DNA of 34,880 nucleotides from Mesostigma viride (GCA_009746045.1 RPFO01001665.1:1-34880), one strand, 5' to 3'. Shown: positions 9,962 through 18,361, numbered from the stretch's first letter. Numbers and translations: made by a program. Notes: generated from the sequence alone by a model not told the origin.

Positions 9962-10014
9962 TTAGGATACATTTGAAGCCGTGCAAATGTATCCTAATCC
10001 GGTAAAACCACCCG
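9962..10014. repeat. Viral left edge: 14-bp hairpin plus 30-bp inverted repeat, copy 2
   Basis: TTAGGATACATTTG at 9962-9975 pairs perfectly with 9984-9997 around an 8-nt loop (AAGCCGTG). The overlapping segment 9985-10014 is the reverse complement of 1121-1150. Everything to the right is viral-type, gene-dense and GC-rich. The hairpin could be a folded or former terminus of the element. Confidence 0.8.
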
Positions 10015-10177
10015 ACGAGGGGACGGGCTCTTCCGCCGCGACGGGCGGGGGCGGCGCGGACTCCTCGCCGCGATCGGGCATCACGCCGGTCGCCTGGAAC
10101 CGCGCGTGTTCCTCCTCGGAGAGGATGATGGGAGCGCCGACCGAGACGTTCATGAACTTACCGTTGTTCGATGCCAT
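9962..10177 (-). CDS. Small viral hypothetical protein (71 aa) ending in the terminal repeat
   Basis: From the ATG at 10177 the sequence starts MASNNGKFMNVSVGAPIILS, followed by EEEHARFQATGVMPDRGEE and a Pro/Glu-rich tail. The stop is the TAA inside the hairpin at 9962-9964, and the last 15 codons are in the inverted repeat. The N-terminal half has ordinary protein composition; the tail may simply be read-through into the terminus. It starts just past the probable 3' end of the SprT-like gene on the same strand. No family recognised. Confidence 0.45.
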   Translation of the reverse strand: MASNNGKFMNVSVGAPIILSEEEHARFQATGVMPDRGEESAPPPPVAAEEPVPSSGGFTGLGYICTASNVS

Positions 10178-11924
10178 CGGGATGGTTCTCGTACGGGGCG
10201 GCGTTTTTTTTGAAGCCCCATGGAACGCGCCCGACGGACCCTTCGCTGACCGGCGGGCGCGTCGTGCCATTCCTCCGCTTCGTCGTCCGACTTGTCCACG
10301 GCGTCGTGGTATCCGTCCGTCCCCTCGTACTCCATATTGTCGAACCTGTCCTTGGCCATGCCGTACCACCACTCGTCGCCGTACCGCTCTTCGTACGTCT
10401 CCGCCGGACGATTCTTCTCGCGCTCTTCCTTCCGCGCCTTGTGCCTATCACGCGCCTCTTTGAGCGGCAGCCCCGCGTAGTATTCCTTGTCTTCCCGCTC
10501 GACATGATCCAAATACTCTTTCGTGTTCATCGTTCCCTTGTACGAGGGATTCCATTGCATTTTGTGTCGTCGATCTTTCATTCGTTTCTCCTCCAATTGC
10601 TCGCGAGTCATGTCGGCATAAACCTCAGAGGTGTCGTTGTTATTGGTCCCCAGCCATAGACGGTTGAGCTTCTCGAATACGGGACCGTGGTAATCGTATT
10701 TGATCTCCTTGACGCGATCGCCACGCTTATCCTTGGCAAAATGATCCATCGCGGAATGCACCATTTCGTGTCCTACGACTCGCGCGATCGCTTCCATCTG
10801 GGACTCTGGCTTCATGCTGTCAATGCGATATGATATTTTCGGATTGGTCAGAGCCTTATTAAAGTCTTTTCGAAAGTACCATGGTTCAGTCCTATATACT
10901 TTCCCGAGTCGAGTGTCACTCCCAGGAATCTGCTGTCCAGTGTTTTGACGATGTCCTGGGAGGGGAATTCGAACACGACGTCGTCCGGCATGGCGCCTCC
11001 GAACACGTGCTTGTTTAGTACGCGCGCGAACGTGTCGAGGTCCGCGTCGGTGAGGTCCAGCTTCCCGTCCTTGAGGAGCTGGTTGCGTTTCTTGCCCAGA
11101 CGCAGCTCGAGTTCCTTCACGACGTTCTTCATCGGTATTTCCAGATCGTCTAGGGTCGGTAGAGTCTTGTCCACTCGCGTGCGGATGTCCGTCGACGGCC
11201 GGCGGTCGAAGTGCGCGCCACGACGGCGGGGTTCGTCCAAGAGGTCGCGGTCTCCCTTTTTCAATTCCTCCAAGTACTGCGCGAATTCCTTCTCGAATTG
11301 TTCCTTGGTGGGAAACTCGGACGCGTCGAGTCCGGCGGTGCGGCGTTCGAAGAACTCGACTCGCGGGTCGGGCTCTTCGAACCGCTGCGTCTTCGGGTTG
11401 AACCACGTTTTCTTGTCGCCGGGATCCCTCTTCCTCTCCAAGAAAAGCCGCCAGTCAATCTTGTCCTGCAGCATCCGGTTTTTGCCTAGCAGTTTCTGCT
11501 TGTCACCCAGCATATCCCAGTACGGACTGATCTTCTTAAGTTGAGCACCAAGTTCCGAGTACCGCTTGTCTTGTTCTACGGTCCCGTTATACCGGGGTAA
11601 CTTACGGCGTTCCTCGATCGACGGCTTTGCCTGTTCCTCTTTGATCTTACGGAGCCCGCTGAGTCCGGCCTTCATCGCGCGCGGGTCGATCAGGAACTGA
11701 CCCGACCTTTTCGCGATATCCCGGACGACGTCCGTGGGCAGGGAGTCCCACACGCCGGGCGGGAGAGGCGGTCCATTCCACGCGCCCCCTCCCCCCTGTC
11801 TCGCCACGTGCACGCCCCTCCGTCTTGCAGAACAGGCCAGGTGCGTGGCGCAAGTCTTGCCCCTTCCGACCGCGGCGTGGAGGCATTGTCTCCCCTGTAA
11901 CGTCTTCCTGGTGCATCGTGACAT
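10150..11924 (-). CDS. SprT-like zinc metalloprotease with N-terminal Cys3His and F-box-like parts, frameshifted
   Basis: From the ATG at 11924: residues 4-28 hold C-x9-C-x10-C-x2-H, then a basic linker, then an F-box-like GVWDSLPTDVVRDIAKRSG near residues 57-75, then a long charged region, then LDTFARVLNKHVFGGAMPDD, the opening of a SprT-like domain. That frame stops at 10848; the domain continues in the next frame with FNKALTNPKISYRID, the HExxH zinc site (HEMVH, about 10756-10770) and the third-ligand YHGPVFEKLN. The switch lies between about 10910 and 10848. A second switch near 10240 probably gives the end GIEQR at 10158 instead of the stop at 10150. SprT/Spartan proteases cut DNA-bound proteins in known cases. 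Without both frames joined the product would be inactive. Confidence 0.7.
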
Positions 11925-11980
11925 TGTTTACAAAGGGGAGCGATAATTGATTCAATTTTTTATGGACTTGTATAAATAAG
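11925..11980. promoter_or_regulatory. Bidirectional promoter gap with TATAAATA
   Basis: 56 bp separate the two divergent start codons. TATAAATA at 11971-11978 lies almost on top of the plus-strand ATG, and the rest is AT-rich against a GC-rich background. Either the transcript start is very close to the ATG or the box serves the minus gene. Confidence 0.45.
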
Positions 11981-12790
11981 ATGTCGAAGAGAAAACGCGA
12001 CCCTGTCGAGGATCTGACGCATCCGACGGGGCGGGTAATTCGGATCGGCGGGAAAGAGTACCCCCTTGAGTTCCAGTCGACGGATGGAAGGTCGGGCGGA
12101 GTGGATGTCATCCTCCAATTTCCGGAAAATTACCCCCGGACCCCGTTGCGGGAAGCTGTGCACGAACTGGGATACATACATGTCGAACCTCGAGGAGGTG
12201 AAGACGGGCTGGTGGTGAAAGATTTTATCGTGCACGCCTCTGAGAATTCCCAACACGGGAAAGTGGCCACGAAGGAAGAACGCGAAGGGACGGCGGGACT
12301 CGGGAAGGCCATGTTTGTCCTCGCCACCGAGCTTAATCTTAGTCACGGCTGGGTGGATCCTGATGGGACAATGACACTATTGGCTCGAGGTTGGCGCCCG
12401 GGCCAACCTATATTGGAAAACGACAAAGATAAGGCTTTAAAATACCTCGAAAAGTTTCCGCGTACGCTCGAAAGTTATGAATTTAGAGTCAAGGCAGGGA
12501 GAAACCCTGATCCGAGGATGATGGCTTCCGAAGTCATGCTCAATATGAAACTCGTGGACATGTACAAACGGTTGGGCATGGAGGTCGTGGACCAATCAGA
12601 CGGTAGGTCGGTCGTGATGCGGTCGACGCCCTCCAAAATTCTTAAAGCGTGCGAGCGGAAACATCGCGCGGATCAGCGTCGAATCGGAAAGCGTCGTTGT
12701 TCCGTGTGGGTCCTCGCCGGACGTCGGTGTAAAAACCCCGCGCGATCATTTCGGATGTGCGCGATGCACGCGCGACTCAGGGGTCCATGA
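11981..12790 (+). CDS. GNAT-like acetyltransferase with C-terminal Cys3His module
   Basis: 269 residues, no frameshift. The middle shows the layout of a GNAT fold: a beta strand, an acetyl-CoA-type loop (REGTAGLGKAMFVLA, compare R-x-x-G-x-G), and near the end VDMYKRLGMEVVDQSDGRSV, the usual Y-x-x-x-G-F/M helix and last strand. After a basic stretch the last 30 residues are C240-x9-C250-x9-C260-x2-H263, the same module found in two neighbours. The substrate is not predictable. The start is the first ATG after the divergent promoter. The 3' end overlaps the convergent gene by 14 nt. GNAT assignment is by pattern and should be read as likely, not certain. Confidence 0.6.
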   Translation: MSKRKRDPVEDLTHPTGRVIRIGGKEYPLEFQSTDGRSGGVDVILQFPENYPRTPLREAVHELGYIHVEPRGGEDGLVVKDFIVHASENSQHGKVATKEEREGTAGLGKAMFVLATELNLSHGWVDPDGTMTLLARGWRPGQPILENDKDKALKYLEKFPRTLESYEFRVKAGRNPDPRMMASEVMLNMKLVDMYKRLGMEVVDQSDGRSVVMRSTPSKILKACERKHRADQRRIGKRRCSVWVLAGRRCKNPARSFRMCAMHARLRGP

Positions 12791-13292
12791 TGTTGTCGAT
12801 GATGATGGGGTTGTTCTTGTTGTTGCGGAGGGACTCGACCGTGTACTCCTGCAGCGGGTTGACGAAGCTGCTCAAATTGGCCTCGCCCAGCGCGACGCTC
12901 GCGAGTCGGCGGAACAGGTCCGAGTTGCAATAGAGTTCCCGCTCACGGCTCATCTTCGCCACCAGGTCGCGGTTCAGCTCGTCGAGCAGATCCCACCGGT
13001 CGTCGCAGCTGCCGCGCGTCACCGACCGCCGCTCGAGCAAGCGGATGTCGCGGCGGGATTCGTACACCATGCGCGCCTTCTGCACGAGCGTCTCGATTGG
13101 GACCGAGATCTTGAGCGAGTATCGCAGGCGGTTCCGGACCTCCTCCAGGTTCGGGGCCGACAGGAACGTGCGGTACACCGGGAACGCCCCGTCCGCAACT
13201 CGTTTGTCCGTCGTCCGGCCCACCGCGACCGACGACCCGCCCACAAAGTCCGCGTACGAAAAGGCGTTGGGAGGCACGTTCACCGGGATCAT
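12777..13292 (-). CDS. Viral hypothetical protein, 171 aa
   Basis: One clean frame from the ATG at 13292, directly preceded by TATATAAGA. It has a Pro/Phe-rich start (MIPVNVPPNAFSYADFVGG), then a mostly helical, charged body (LEEVRNRLRYSLKISVPIE, RMVYESRRDIRLLERRS) and an Asn/Ile-rich end. There is no membrane segment and few cysteines. I do not recognise a family. It is divergent from the resolvase across a 36-bp gap and overlaps the GNAT-like gene tail to tail. Confidence 0.7.
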   Translation of the reverse strand: MIPVNVPPNAFSYADFVGGSSVAVGRTTDKRVADGAFPVYRTFLSAPNLEEVRNRLRYSLKISVPIETLVQKARMVYESRRDIRLLERRSVTRGSCDDRWDLLDELNRDLVAKMSRERELYCNSDLFRRLASVALGEANLSSFVNPLQEYTVESLRNNKNNPIIIDNIMDP

Positions 13293-13328
13293 TCTTATAT
13301 ATCGTAGTATCGGAAAATAACGTCCGAT
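13293..13328. promoter_or_regulatory. Bidirectional promoter gap with TATATA
   Basis: 36 bp between divergent starts containing CTTATATATCG. On the minus strand the box TATATAAG is adjacent to the ATG at 13292; on the plus strand it is about 30 bp before the ATG at 13329. Confidence 0.5.
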
Positions 13329-13924
13329 ATGACGATCTACCTGAGTTTCGACGTCGGCATCACCAACCTAGCCTACTGCACCCTGCAACACTGCGAAGGG
13401 CCGCCCAACGAGTACGCCGGAAACGCCCGCTTCGAGATCCTGAACTGGGAAGTCATCGATCTCGACGCGGCGTCGCTCGAAGAGGCGTGCAAGAAACTGC
13501 CCGCCGAACTGTTCCGTCGCATCGGGTCGTTCTGCGTCGCGGATAAGGTCCTCATCGAGCGGCAGACCAAGACCAACGTCAAGATGAAAGTGATCAGCCA
13601 CGTCATCCAATCCTTCTTCGAGACGCATCTGCTCTACCGTCCAACCGACACGGACGAGTTCCCAAAGATGAAAGTGGAGTTCGTATCGCCGTCACGGAAA
13701 CTGCACGTCTACACGGGCCCCCGGTCGAATGCAATATAAGGAACCGGTACCGGTACAACAAGAAGGTCGCCATCGAGCACACCGCCAAGATCCTGGAGCA
13801 GTACCCCGTTCACGTCAAGTACTTCCACTCCCTCCACAAGAAGGACGACGCCGCCGACGCCTTCCTGCAGGGCCTGTCGAAACTGGTCGAGGAGCGACCG
13901 GCGACGAGGGAGGTCACCCTGTGA
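13329..13924 (+). CDS. Poxvirus A22-type (RuvC-like) Holliday junction resolvase, frameshifted
   Basis: The N-terminus MTIYLSFDVGITNLAYCTL carries the first catalytic Asp (D8) of the RNase H-like fold; VLIERQTKTN supplies the Glu (E77). After KLHVYTG the frame meets a stop at 13737, but the next frame over continues with ECNIRNRYRYNKKVAIEHT and KKDDAADAFLQG, the paired C-terminal Asp of the family, to a stop at 13922. One missing C in the run at 13717-13721 accounts for the break, and the total of about 198 residues is normal. Such enzymes resolve branched DNA during viral replication. It is followed at 55 nt by the exonuclease gene on the same strand. Confidence 0.85.
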
Positions 13925-13979
13925 CGCGCGTTTGACGGCCGTCCTCTTTTTTGCCGACGGGTAACGAGCACTTTTCTCG

Positions 13980-14864
13980 ATGGAGAAAAACACCTACGTC
14001 CACCCGGCGGTCCTGGAACTGCTCAAGATCCGGACGCCGCCCCAGCGCAGTCCGGAATGGTTCGCCATCCGCGACAAGATGCTGACCGCGTCCGACCTGG
14101 CGGCCGCCATCGGTTGCAATCCGTACCAGAGTCGCGAGAAACTGTTGCGCAAGAAACTCGGGGACTCGCGCTACGCCTTCGCGGGCAACGCCGCCACGAA
14201 ATGGGGCAACGACAACGAGGACGTCGCCGCGCGCGAGTACGAAAAGGTGACGGGGAAAACGTGTCTCGAGTTCGGCCTGATCGCGCATCCGCTGCATCCC
14301 TGGCTGGGAGGGAGCCCGGACCGAGTGACCACGGACGGCATCCTGATCGAGATCAAGTGTCCCCTCCGCCGCAAGATCACGCACGAGTGTCCGAAGTACT
14401 ACGTCCCCCAAGTGCAGGTGCTATTGGAGATCCTGAACCTGGAGGTGGCCCATTTCGTGCAGTACTCGCCGCCGACGACGTGGAGCGAGCAGGTGCTCGA
14501 CATCTTGGAGATGAAACGGGATCGAGGCTGGTTTCGGCGCTACTTCCCGGTCATGCAAAAGTTCCGCAACGACTGGGTCGAGATCGACGCCAAGGGCGGG
14601 CTCGAGTACCTGGACAAGACGGGCGCGTTCGCCGGCTCGGGGTCCGGGTCGGACTCGGATCGGTCGACGGCTTCGTCGCGGGGGAGCGGCAAGAGGACTC
14701 GACGGGCGGGAGTGGAGGTCGACCTCGACATCGGACCGAAACAGGAGGAGCCGTTCCCGTTTATCGACAAACCGCCGCGGGCTCTGCCTGCCCCGGTCGT
14801 CGAGAAAAAGGAGAAGGAGGTGGAAGAAGTCACGTCTCTAGCGAACTTCACGTTTTGGAACTAG
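13980..14864 (+). CDS. YqaJ/lambda-exonuclease-type viral recombinase nuclease
   Basis: 294 residues in one frame. Conserved parts in order: RSPEWFAIRDKMLTASDLAA (residues 23-42), GNDNEDVAA with E80, GGSPDRVTTDGILIEIKCP with D114 and the E124-x-K126 catalytic pair, and YVPQVQVLLEILN with the late Gln. This is the PD-(D/E)xK core of YqaJ-family exonucleases, which resect DNA ends for recombination and are common in phages and large eukaryotic viruses. The last 80 residues are a low-complexity Ser/Arg/Glu tail. It forms a recombination pair with the resolvase just upstream. Confidence 0.9.
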   Translation: MEKNTYVHPAVLELLKIRTPPQRSPEWFAIRDKMLTASDLAAAIGCNPYQSREKLLRKKLGDSRYAFAGNAATKWGNDNEDVAAREYEKVTGKTCLEFGLIAHPLHPWLGGSPDRVTTDGILIEIKCPLRRKITHECPKYYVPQVQVLLEILNLEVAHFVQYSPPTTWSEQVLDILEMKRDRGWFRRYFPVMQKFRNDWVEIDAKGGLEYLDKTGAFAGSGSGSDSDRSTASSRGSGKRTRRAGVEVDLDIGPKQEEPFPFIDKPPRALPAPVVEKKEKEVEEVTSLANFTFWN

Positions 14865-14929
14865 ACCGGTTGCTCGCGAACCGGAATGCAGCGCCACAAA
14901 ATATTCTACTGATGTTGTCAGATGTATAC

Positions 14930-15538
14930 ATGAAGACGAACACTTGTCGCGTTATTACGAAGAAGGGGACCAAATGCTCTCGTCCGTGTCGGAGCAGTCG
15001 CGCGCACACCTGCTCGCAACACGCGCGCTCTTCGCAGAGCGTTAGACACAAGGTTAGGCAAGGGCCGGGCGATGATCAGAGCTCCGGTGTCGAGAGTTGG
15101 GACGACGTGTTTAAGAGTCACGGTGTGTGGGACAACATCGTATCCCACATGGACGAGCCGACATTGCTTAATTTAAGGCTCACGAATACAGCCAACAACG
15201 AGTATGTAACGAATATATTGAAAGAAAAGGCCAAAAAGGATTATGACAAAAAAAATGAATTAGTGGTAAACAACGGTCGCTTGACTGACAATATTTTAGA
15301 GCGAAAGTGGCGGAGGGAAGTCGCTCTCAATAACATGCCTCATACGCCAGCCAACGCGGAAAGACGCAAGCAGTTGGAAGAAGAAATTTTACAGTTGCGT
15401 GAAGACAGGGGGGACGCGGATTGGGATCGCTTTATGGCATTAAAGCCGATGCGTGAGAAAGCACGAATACGCAGCGAAAACATGGATGATATAAACAATT
15501 ACGCCAAGGAACTCACGGCAAAGCGACGCCGCGTATAA
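14930..15538 (+). CDS. F-box-like protein with N-terminal Cys3His module
   Basis: 202 residues from the ATG at 14930 (an in-frame ATG at 14912 adds MLSDVY). Residues 6-31 are C-x9-C-x11-C-x2-H, with Gly three before the second Cys. After an acidic linker comes DDVFKSHGVWDNIVSHMDEP and TLLNLRLTNTANNEYVTNIL, which follows the hydrophobic pattern of an F-box (host Skp1 adaptor binding in known cases). The rest is helical and charged (EERRKQLEEEILQLR-like) with a basic end. The same order, Cys3His then F-box-like, is seen in the SprT-like protein. A role in redirecting host ubiquitin ligases is inference. Confidence 0.6.
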   Translation: MKTNTCRVITKKGTKCSRPCRSSRAHTCSQHARSSQSVRHKVRQGPGDDQSSGVESWDDVFKSHGVWDNIVSHMDEPTLLNLRLTNTANNEYVTNILKEKAKKDYDKKNELVVNNGRLTDNILERKWRREVALNNMPHTPANAERRKQLEEEILQLREDRGDADWDRFMALKPMREKARIRSENMDDINNYAKELTAKRRRV

Positions 15539-15562
15539 GAAACCACCCGCGCTCAGGCTTGT

Positions 15563-15775
15563 TCACATTTTGGAATTAGCCATCCGTTCCCGTGCGAAAC
15601 GGAAGGCCGCGATGGCGCCCGGGATGCACGCGAGCATGCCCCCCGCAATGAACACGCGGCTGGGAAGATTTTGCAATGTAGAGGATTGTTTGGGGTTATT
15701 GGGGATCATGGACGTCCCGAACCATATCACCATCACTCCCACGAGAGTCAACAAGATTGCGTAAAGGTCATTCAT
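15563..15775 (-). CDS. Small two-pass membrane protein, 70 aa
   Basis: MNDLYAILLTLVGVMVIWFG gives a first membrane helix, and VFIAGGMLACIPGAIAAF a second, with a Pro/Asn/Ser-rich loop between and a basic end (RFARERMANSKM). It is the last gene of the minus-strand cluster, 17 nt after the 424-aa gene, and is convergent with the F-box-like gene (24-nt gap). No family recognised; small virion membrane proteins of this kind are common in large DNA viruses. Confidence 0.65.
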   Translation of the reverse strand: MNDLYAILLTLVGVMVIWFGTSMIPNNPKQSSTLQNLPSRVFIAGGMLACIPGAIAAFRFARERMANSKM

Positions 15776-15792
15776 TTCTTAATTCATACACA

Positions 15793-17067
15793 TCAACGAA
15801 AATATTCGTTCGTGAAAATAAACGTCCGCATGCGTTTCGCGTTGTCCGCGGACCGCTGCACCCATTCGGCCGGATTCGCGACCAATTTCGAAATGTCGTC
15901 TACACTCATTTTGGAGATCTCCTGCGTTGTCCACAGGAAGTCGAACATGACACCGCGCGGCTCGGCGTCGATCGCGTCGCCGTAGGCGGCCTCGGCCGCA
16001 CGTTTCTGGCGCAGGAAATCGTCTAGCAGCAGCTTCTTGGCGGCCTTCCCGCTGATGTCGGCGGCGTTGTGCTCGTCGTGGCTCTTGCGCAGTCGGACCG
16101 CCTCCTCGTCCATCGCCTTGTGACTCGCGTTCTTGAGGTTGTTCTTCATGGCGTTGCTGTCGCCGTCCAGGATGGGCCGCAGGGCCTTGGACCCCGCGTT
16201 GTCCTGCTTGTACCGCTCGCTCAAGAGCCATTCGAGCACCTTGGGCGTGTTCCCCGCCACGTTGAGACGCACGAACGAGTACGGGTTCTCGACGTAGCTC
16301 GCGATCTCCCCTTGTATGCCCATGTTCATGAGGAACGAGATCATGACGTTCGGCGCGCGGCGCGCTCGGTCGCCTTCCAGATAGGCCTCGAACGTGTCGT
16401 AGGCGGGTCGCCACTGCTCCTTGTACCGGTTGAGCGCGTCGTTGGCCGCCTTGCGCACCGACGTGTCTTTCGTCAGGGCGTCGCGGACGGCGCGCAGACG
16501 CGTCTCCTCGTCGTTGAGCGTCTTCTCCACGCACTCCAGCAGCCGGTCTTTGATGAGATTGACGCCTCGCGCGCTCGGACGCAACGCGGACGTGTCGTGC
16601 GAGAACCGCAAGGTCTCGCGATACGCCCTCTCGAGGAACGTCAGGGTCTGCGCGCTGGCCTTCTCCAGCCCCGTCTGACGGTCCCCGTCCGCCCCCGCTA
16701 TGTCCGCCGCCGTCGGAAACGCGCTCTGCTCGATCTCGCGCGCCTCGATGTACGCCTGGATGCGCTTGACGGCCTCGGCGTTCTCGTTCCCGTTGTTCAG
16801 AGCGAGCAGTCGCGCCCGCTCCTTGGCCAGCTCCTCGTTCGTCATCTCCTCCGGCAACTTGACGACCACCATCGCGACGGGATCCGCCTCCTCCGACTCC
16901 TTCACTGCCGGCGGGTCCCCTTCCTCTGCGGCGGCGGCGGCGGCGACCGGCTTCTCGTCCTTCTCGTCGGCGTCCTTCTCGTCGGCGGAGGTGGTGGTCA
17001 CGCTCAAGTACGCGATGGCCAGCACGGCCATGGTGATGATCGCGAAGATCAAGAGCTCCTTCCCCAT
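15793..17067 (-). CDS. Membrane-anchored viral protein, 424 aa
   Basis: The start MGKELLIFAIITMAVLAIAY is chosen because its ATG overlaps the TAA of the upstream gene (TAATG) and begins directly with a membrane helix; the open frame extends further upstream only as a shadow. After the anchor comes an acidic Ala/Glu/Lys linker (KDADEKDEKPVAAAAA), then a long soluble, helix-rich domain (EEMTNEELAKERARLLALN, KMSVDDISKLVANPAEW). There is no frameshift. I do not recognise the domain. The topology suits a virion membrane or entry-complex component, but that is inference. Confidence 0.75.
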   Translation of the reverse strand: MGKELLIFAIITMAVLAIAYLSVTTTSADEKDADEKDEKPVAAAAAAEEGDPPAVKESEEADPVAMVVVKLPEEMTNEELAKERARLLALNNGNENAEAVKRIQAYIEAREIEQSAFPTAADIAGADGDRQTGLEKASAQTLTFLERAYRETLRFSHDTSALRPSARGVNLIKDRLLECVEKTLNDEETRLRAVRDALTKDTSVRKAANDALNRYKEQWRPAYDTFEAYLEGDRARRAPNVMISFLMNMGIQGEIASYVENPYSFVRLNVAGNTPKVLEWLLSERYKQDNAGSKALRPILDGDSNAMKNNLKNASHKAMDEEAVRLRKSHDEHNAADISGKAAKKLLLDDFLRQKRAAEAAYGDAIDAEPRGVMFDFLWTTQEISKMSVDDISKLVANPAEWVQRSADNAKRMRTFIFTNEYFR

Positions 17068-17885
17068 TATAAAGTACGCGCAGAATAAATGGGGAACCGC
17101 GTCGGGGGGTCGAGTTCCCGCAACTCGCGCTCGAACGCCGAGTGGGCGAACGCGAACATCGAAACCGGGAAGTGGCGCTGAGACAAGAGCGCCATCATGT
17201 CGCCGAACGACGCCGGCCGGCCGGGCACGAACTCCTTTGAGTCGTCCCACAGGTCCACGTATCCCAGATCCTTGGGATGCACGCGGCCACTAGGACGGAA
17301 CGGCGCGGCGACCGGGAACTTGACGTCTCTCGAATCCCTGTATTCCGCGTACTTGTCCGTCCAATCGTACCCCCCGTCCGTCGGAGACCCGTGGATGTAG
17401 GACACGTTCGCCCCGTACCCCCTCAAGTCCCCGAAAGTCGTCTCGGGGCGGGAGAGGGACGTCACCGCCGTGTACGGACACACGATCGCCGGCGTCCTCG
17501 GGATCATCACCCCGCGCTTCGGACCCTTCACGTACATCCCCAGGAGCTGGCAGAGGAGCGACCCGTCCGTGTGGTCGTACAAGAGGACGTTGCTGTTGTA
17601 CACCAGCCCGGTGGTGCTGTACGGGAGCGGGTACGCGGCCGCGCATCCCGTGTAGGGACAATACGTGATGCTGTTCCCGACCACGTGGACGACCTCGTGC
17701 TGTTCCATGATAGAGCGGGGGATGACCAGGAGAGAGGGGCCCACGGGCGTTACGATGACCTCGTCGACGGGAGACAGCACGGCCGGCGGCTGTTCGTTGA
17801 TGAGCGGGTTCAAGATCGGAGGGACGCGATTGAGCGTGATCACGTTGCGCGGGTTCCCGAAACGCCCTCGGACGAGAGAGTCCAT
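17067..17885 (-). CDS. DUF3179-domain protein
   Basis: 272 residues from MDSLVRGRFGNPRNVITLNR; this start is 5 nt after the stop of the upstream gene (TAG-AAAGG-ATG). The core VVGNSITYCPYTGCAAAYPL, GLVYNSNVLLYDHTDGSLLC, QLLGMYVKGPKRG and PETTFGDLRGYG follows the DUF3179 pattern (YCPLTG, L-YNSNLVMYD, SLWSQ-x-G-A-x-G, then a final Pro-x-T motif). DUF3179 is best known from bacteria and archaea; its function is unknown. The last third (WTDKYAEYRDSRDVKFPV, YVDLWDDSKEFVPG) lies outside the core. It is in the tight minus-strand cluster and translationally linked to the 424-aa gene by TAATG. Confidence 0.75.
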   Translation of the reverse strand: MDSLVRGRFGNPRNVITLNRVPPILNPLINEQPPAVLSPVDEVIVTPVGPSLLVIPRSIMEQHEVVHVVGNSITYCPYTGCAAAYPLPYSTTGLVYNSNVLLYDHTDGSLLCQLLGMYVKGPKRGVMIPRTPAIVCPYTAVTSLSRPETTFGDLRGYGANVSYIHGSPTDGGYDWTDKYAEYRDSRDVKFPVAAPFRPSGRVHPKDLGYVDLWDDSKEFVPGRPASFGDMMALLSQRHFPVSMFAFAHSAFERELRELDPPTRFPIYSARTL

Positions 17886-17890
17886 CCTTT

Positions 17891-18136
17891 CTAGTAAAGA
17901 GGGGGAGGAATATTCTCGCGCGTGCTCGTCGACTTCACGAAATCGCAAAATTTGGAGAACGTCGCGTCGCGGAAGAAGGGGAGACCGGACGCGCTCGCCA
18001 TCTCGCGAAGGGCGAGGTACAGGTTCAGCAGGTCGTCGCGGTAGTGACTCTCAAAGGCGTCCGGCAGATCGTCTCCGACGTACGCCTCCTCCAGTTCGCT
18101 GGACGGGTCGAAACACGGCAGTTCGAGAGTGTCCAT
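17891..18136 (-). CDS. Small acidic hypothetical protein, 81 aa
   Basis: MDTLELPCFDPSSELEEAYV, then DDLPDAFESHYRDDLLNLYL and a helical end (FRDATFSKFCDFVKSTSTRE). The ATG is two bases after the upstream stop (TAA-GG-ATG), which sets the start. Soluble and acidic; no family recognised. The spacing on both sides argues that it is real. Confidence 0.65.
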   Translation of the reverse strand: MDTLELPCFDPSSELEEAYVGDDLPDAFESHYRDDLLNLYLALREMASASGLPFFRDATFSKFCDFVKSTSTRENIPPPLY

Positions 18137-18138
18137 CC

Positions 18139-18324
18139 TTATTCCGCGAGCAAGCGAGTGTAAAGCGCCGCTAGGAGGGCGACGATCCAAAAGGGCAACA
18201 GCGTCTGATTGGTCCCGATTCCGAAGGGCAGCGGGCGTCCGTTCTCCTGGAACATACACCGCGGCCGGAAGACCAGCAACACGTAGGTGACGAAGAAATA
18301 AACGATCACCGAGAGACCGCGCAT
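18139..18324 (-). CDS. Small two-pass membrane protein, 61 aa
   Basis: MRGLSVIVYFFVTYVLLVFR forms a first helix; then FRPRCMFQENGRPLPFGIG, and LLPFWIVALLAALYTRLL forms a second. The arrangement helix, short Cys/Gly/Pro loop with FG-x-G, then Thr-x-x-Pro-Phe-Trp helix resembles small conserved membrane proteins I have seen in algal large DNA viruses, though I cannot name the family. An earlier in-frame ATG at 18369 would overlap the upstream gene. Confidence 0.6.
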   Translation of the reverse strand: MRGLSVIVYFFVTYVLLVFRPRCMFQENGRPLPFGIGTNQTLLPFWIVALLAALYTRLLAE

Positions 18325-18361
18325 GTCGTCCGCGCTCCGTACAATAAGTACTTCTACAATT

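Noticed and set aside
9981-10463. Plus-strand frame beginning MQMYPNPVKPP
   Set aside because: It starts in the inverted repeat and then runs antisense to the better-supported 71-aa and SprT-like genes.
14057-14929. Upstream extension of the F-box-like gene through the exonuclease
   Set aside because: This part is the Arg-rich shadow frame of the exonuclease gene.
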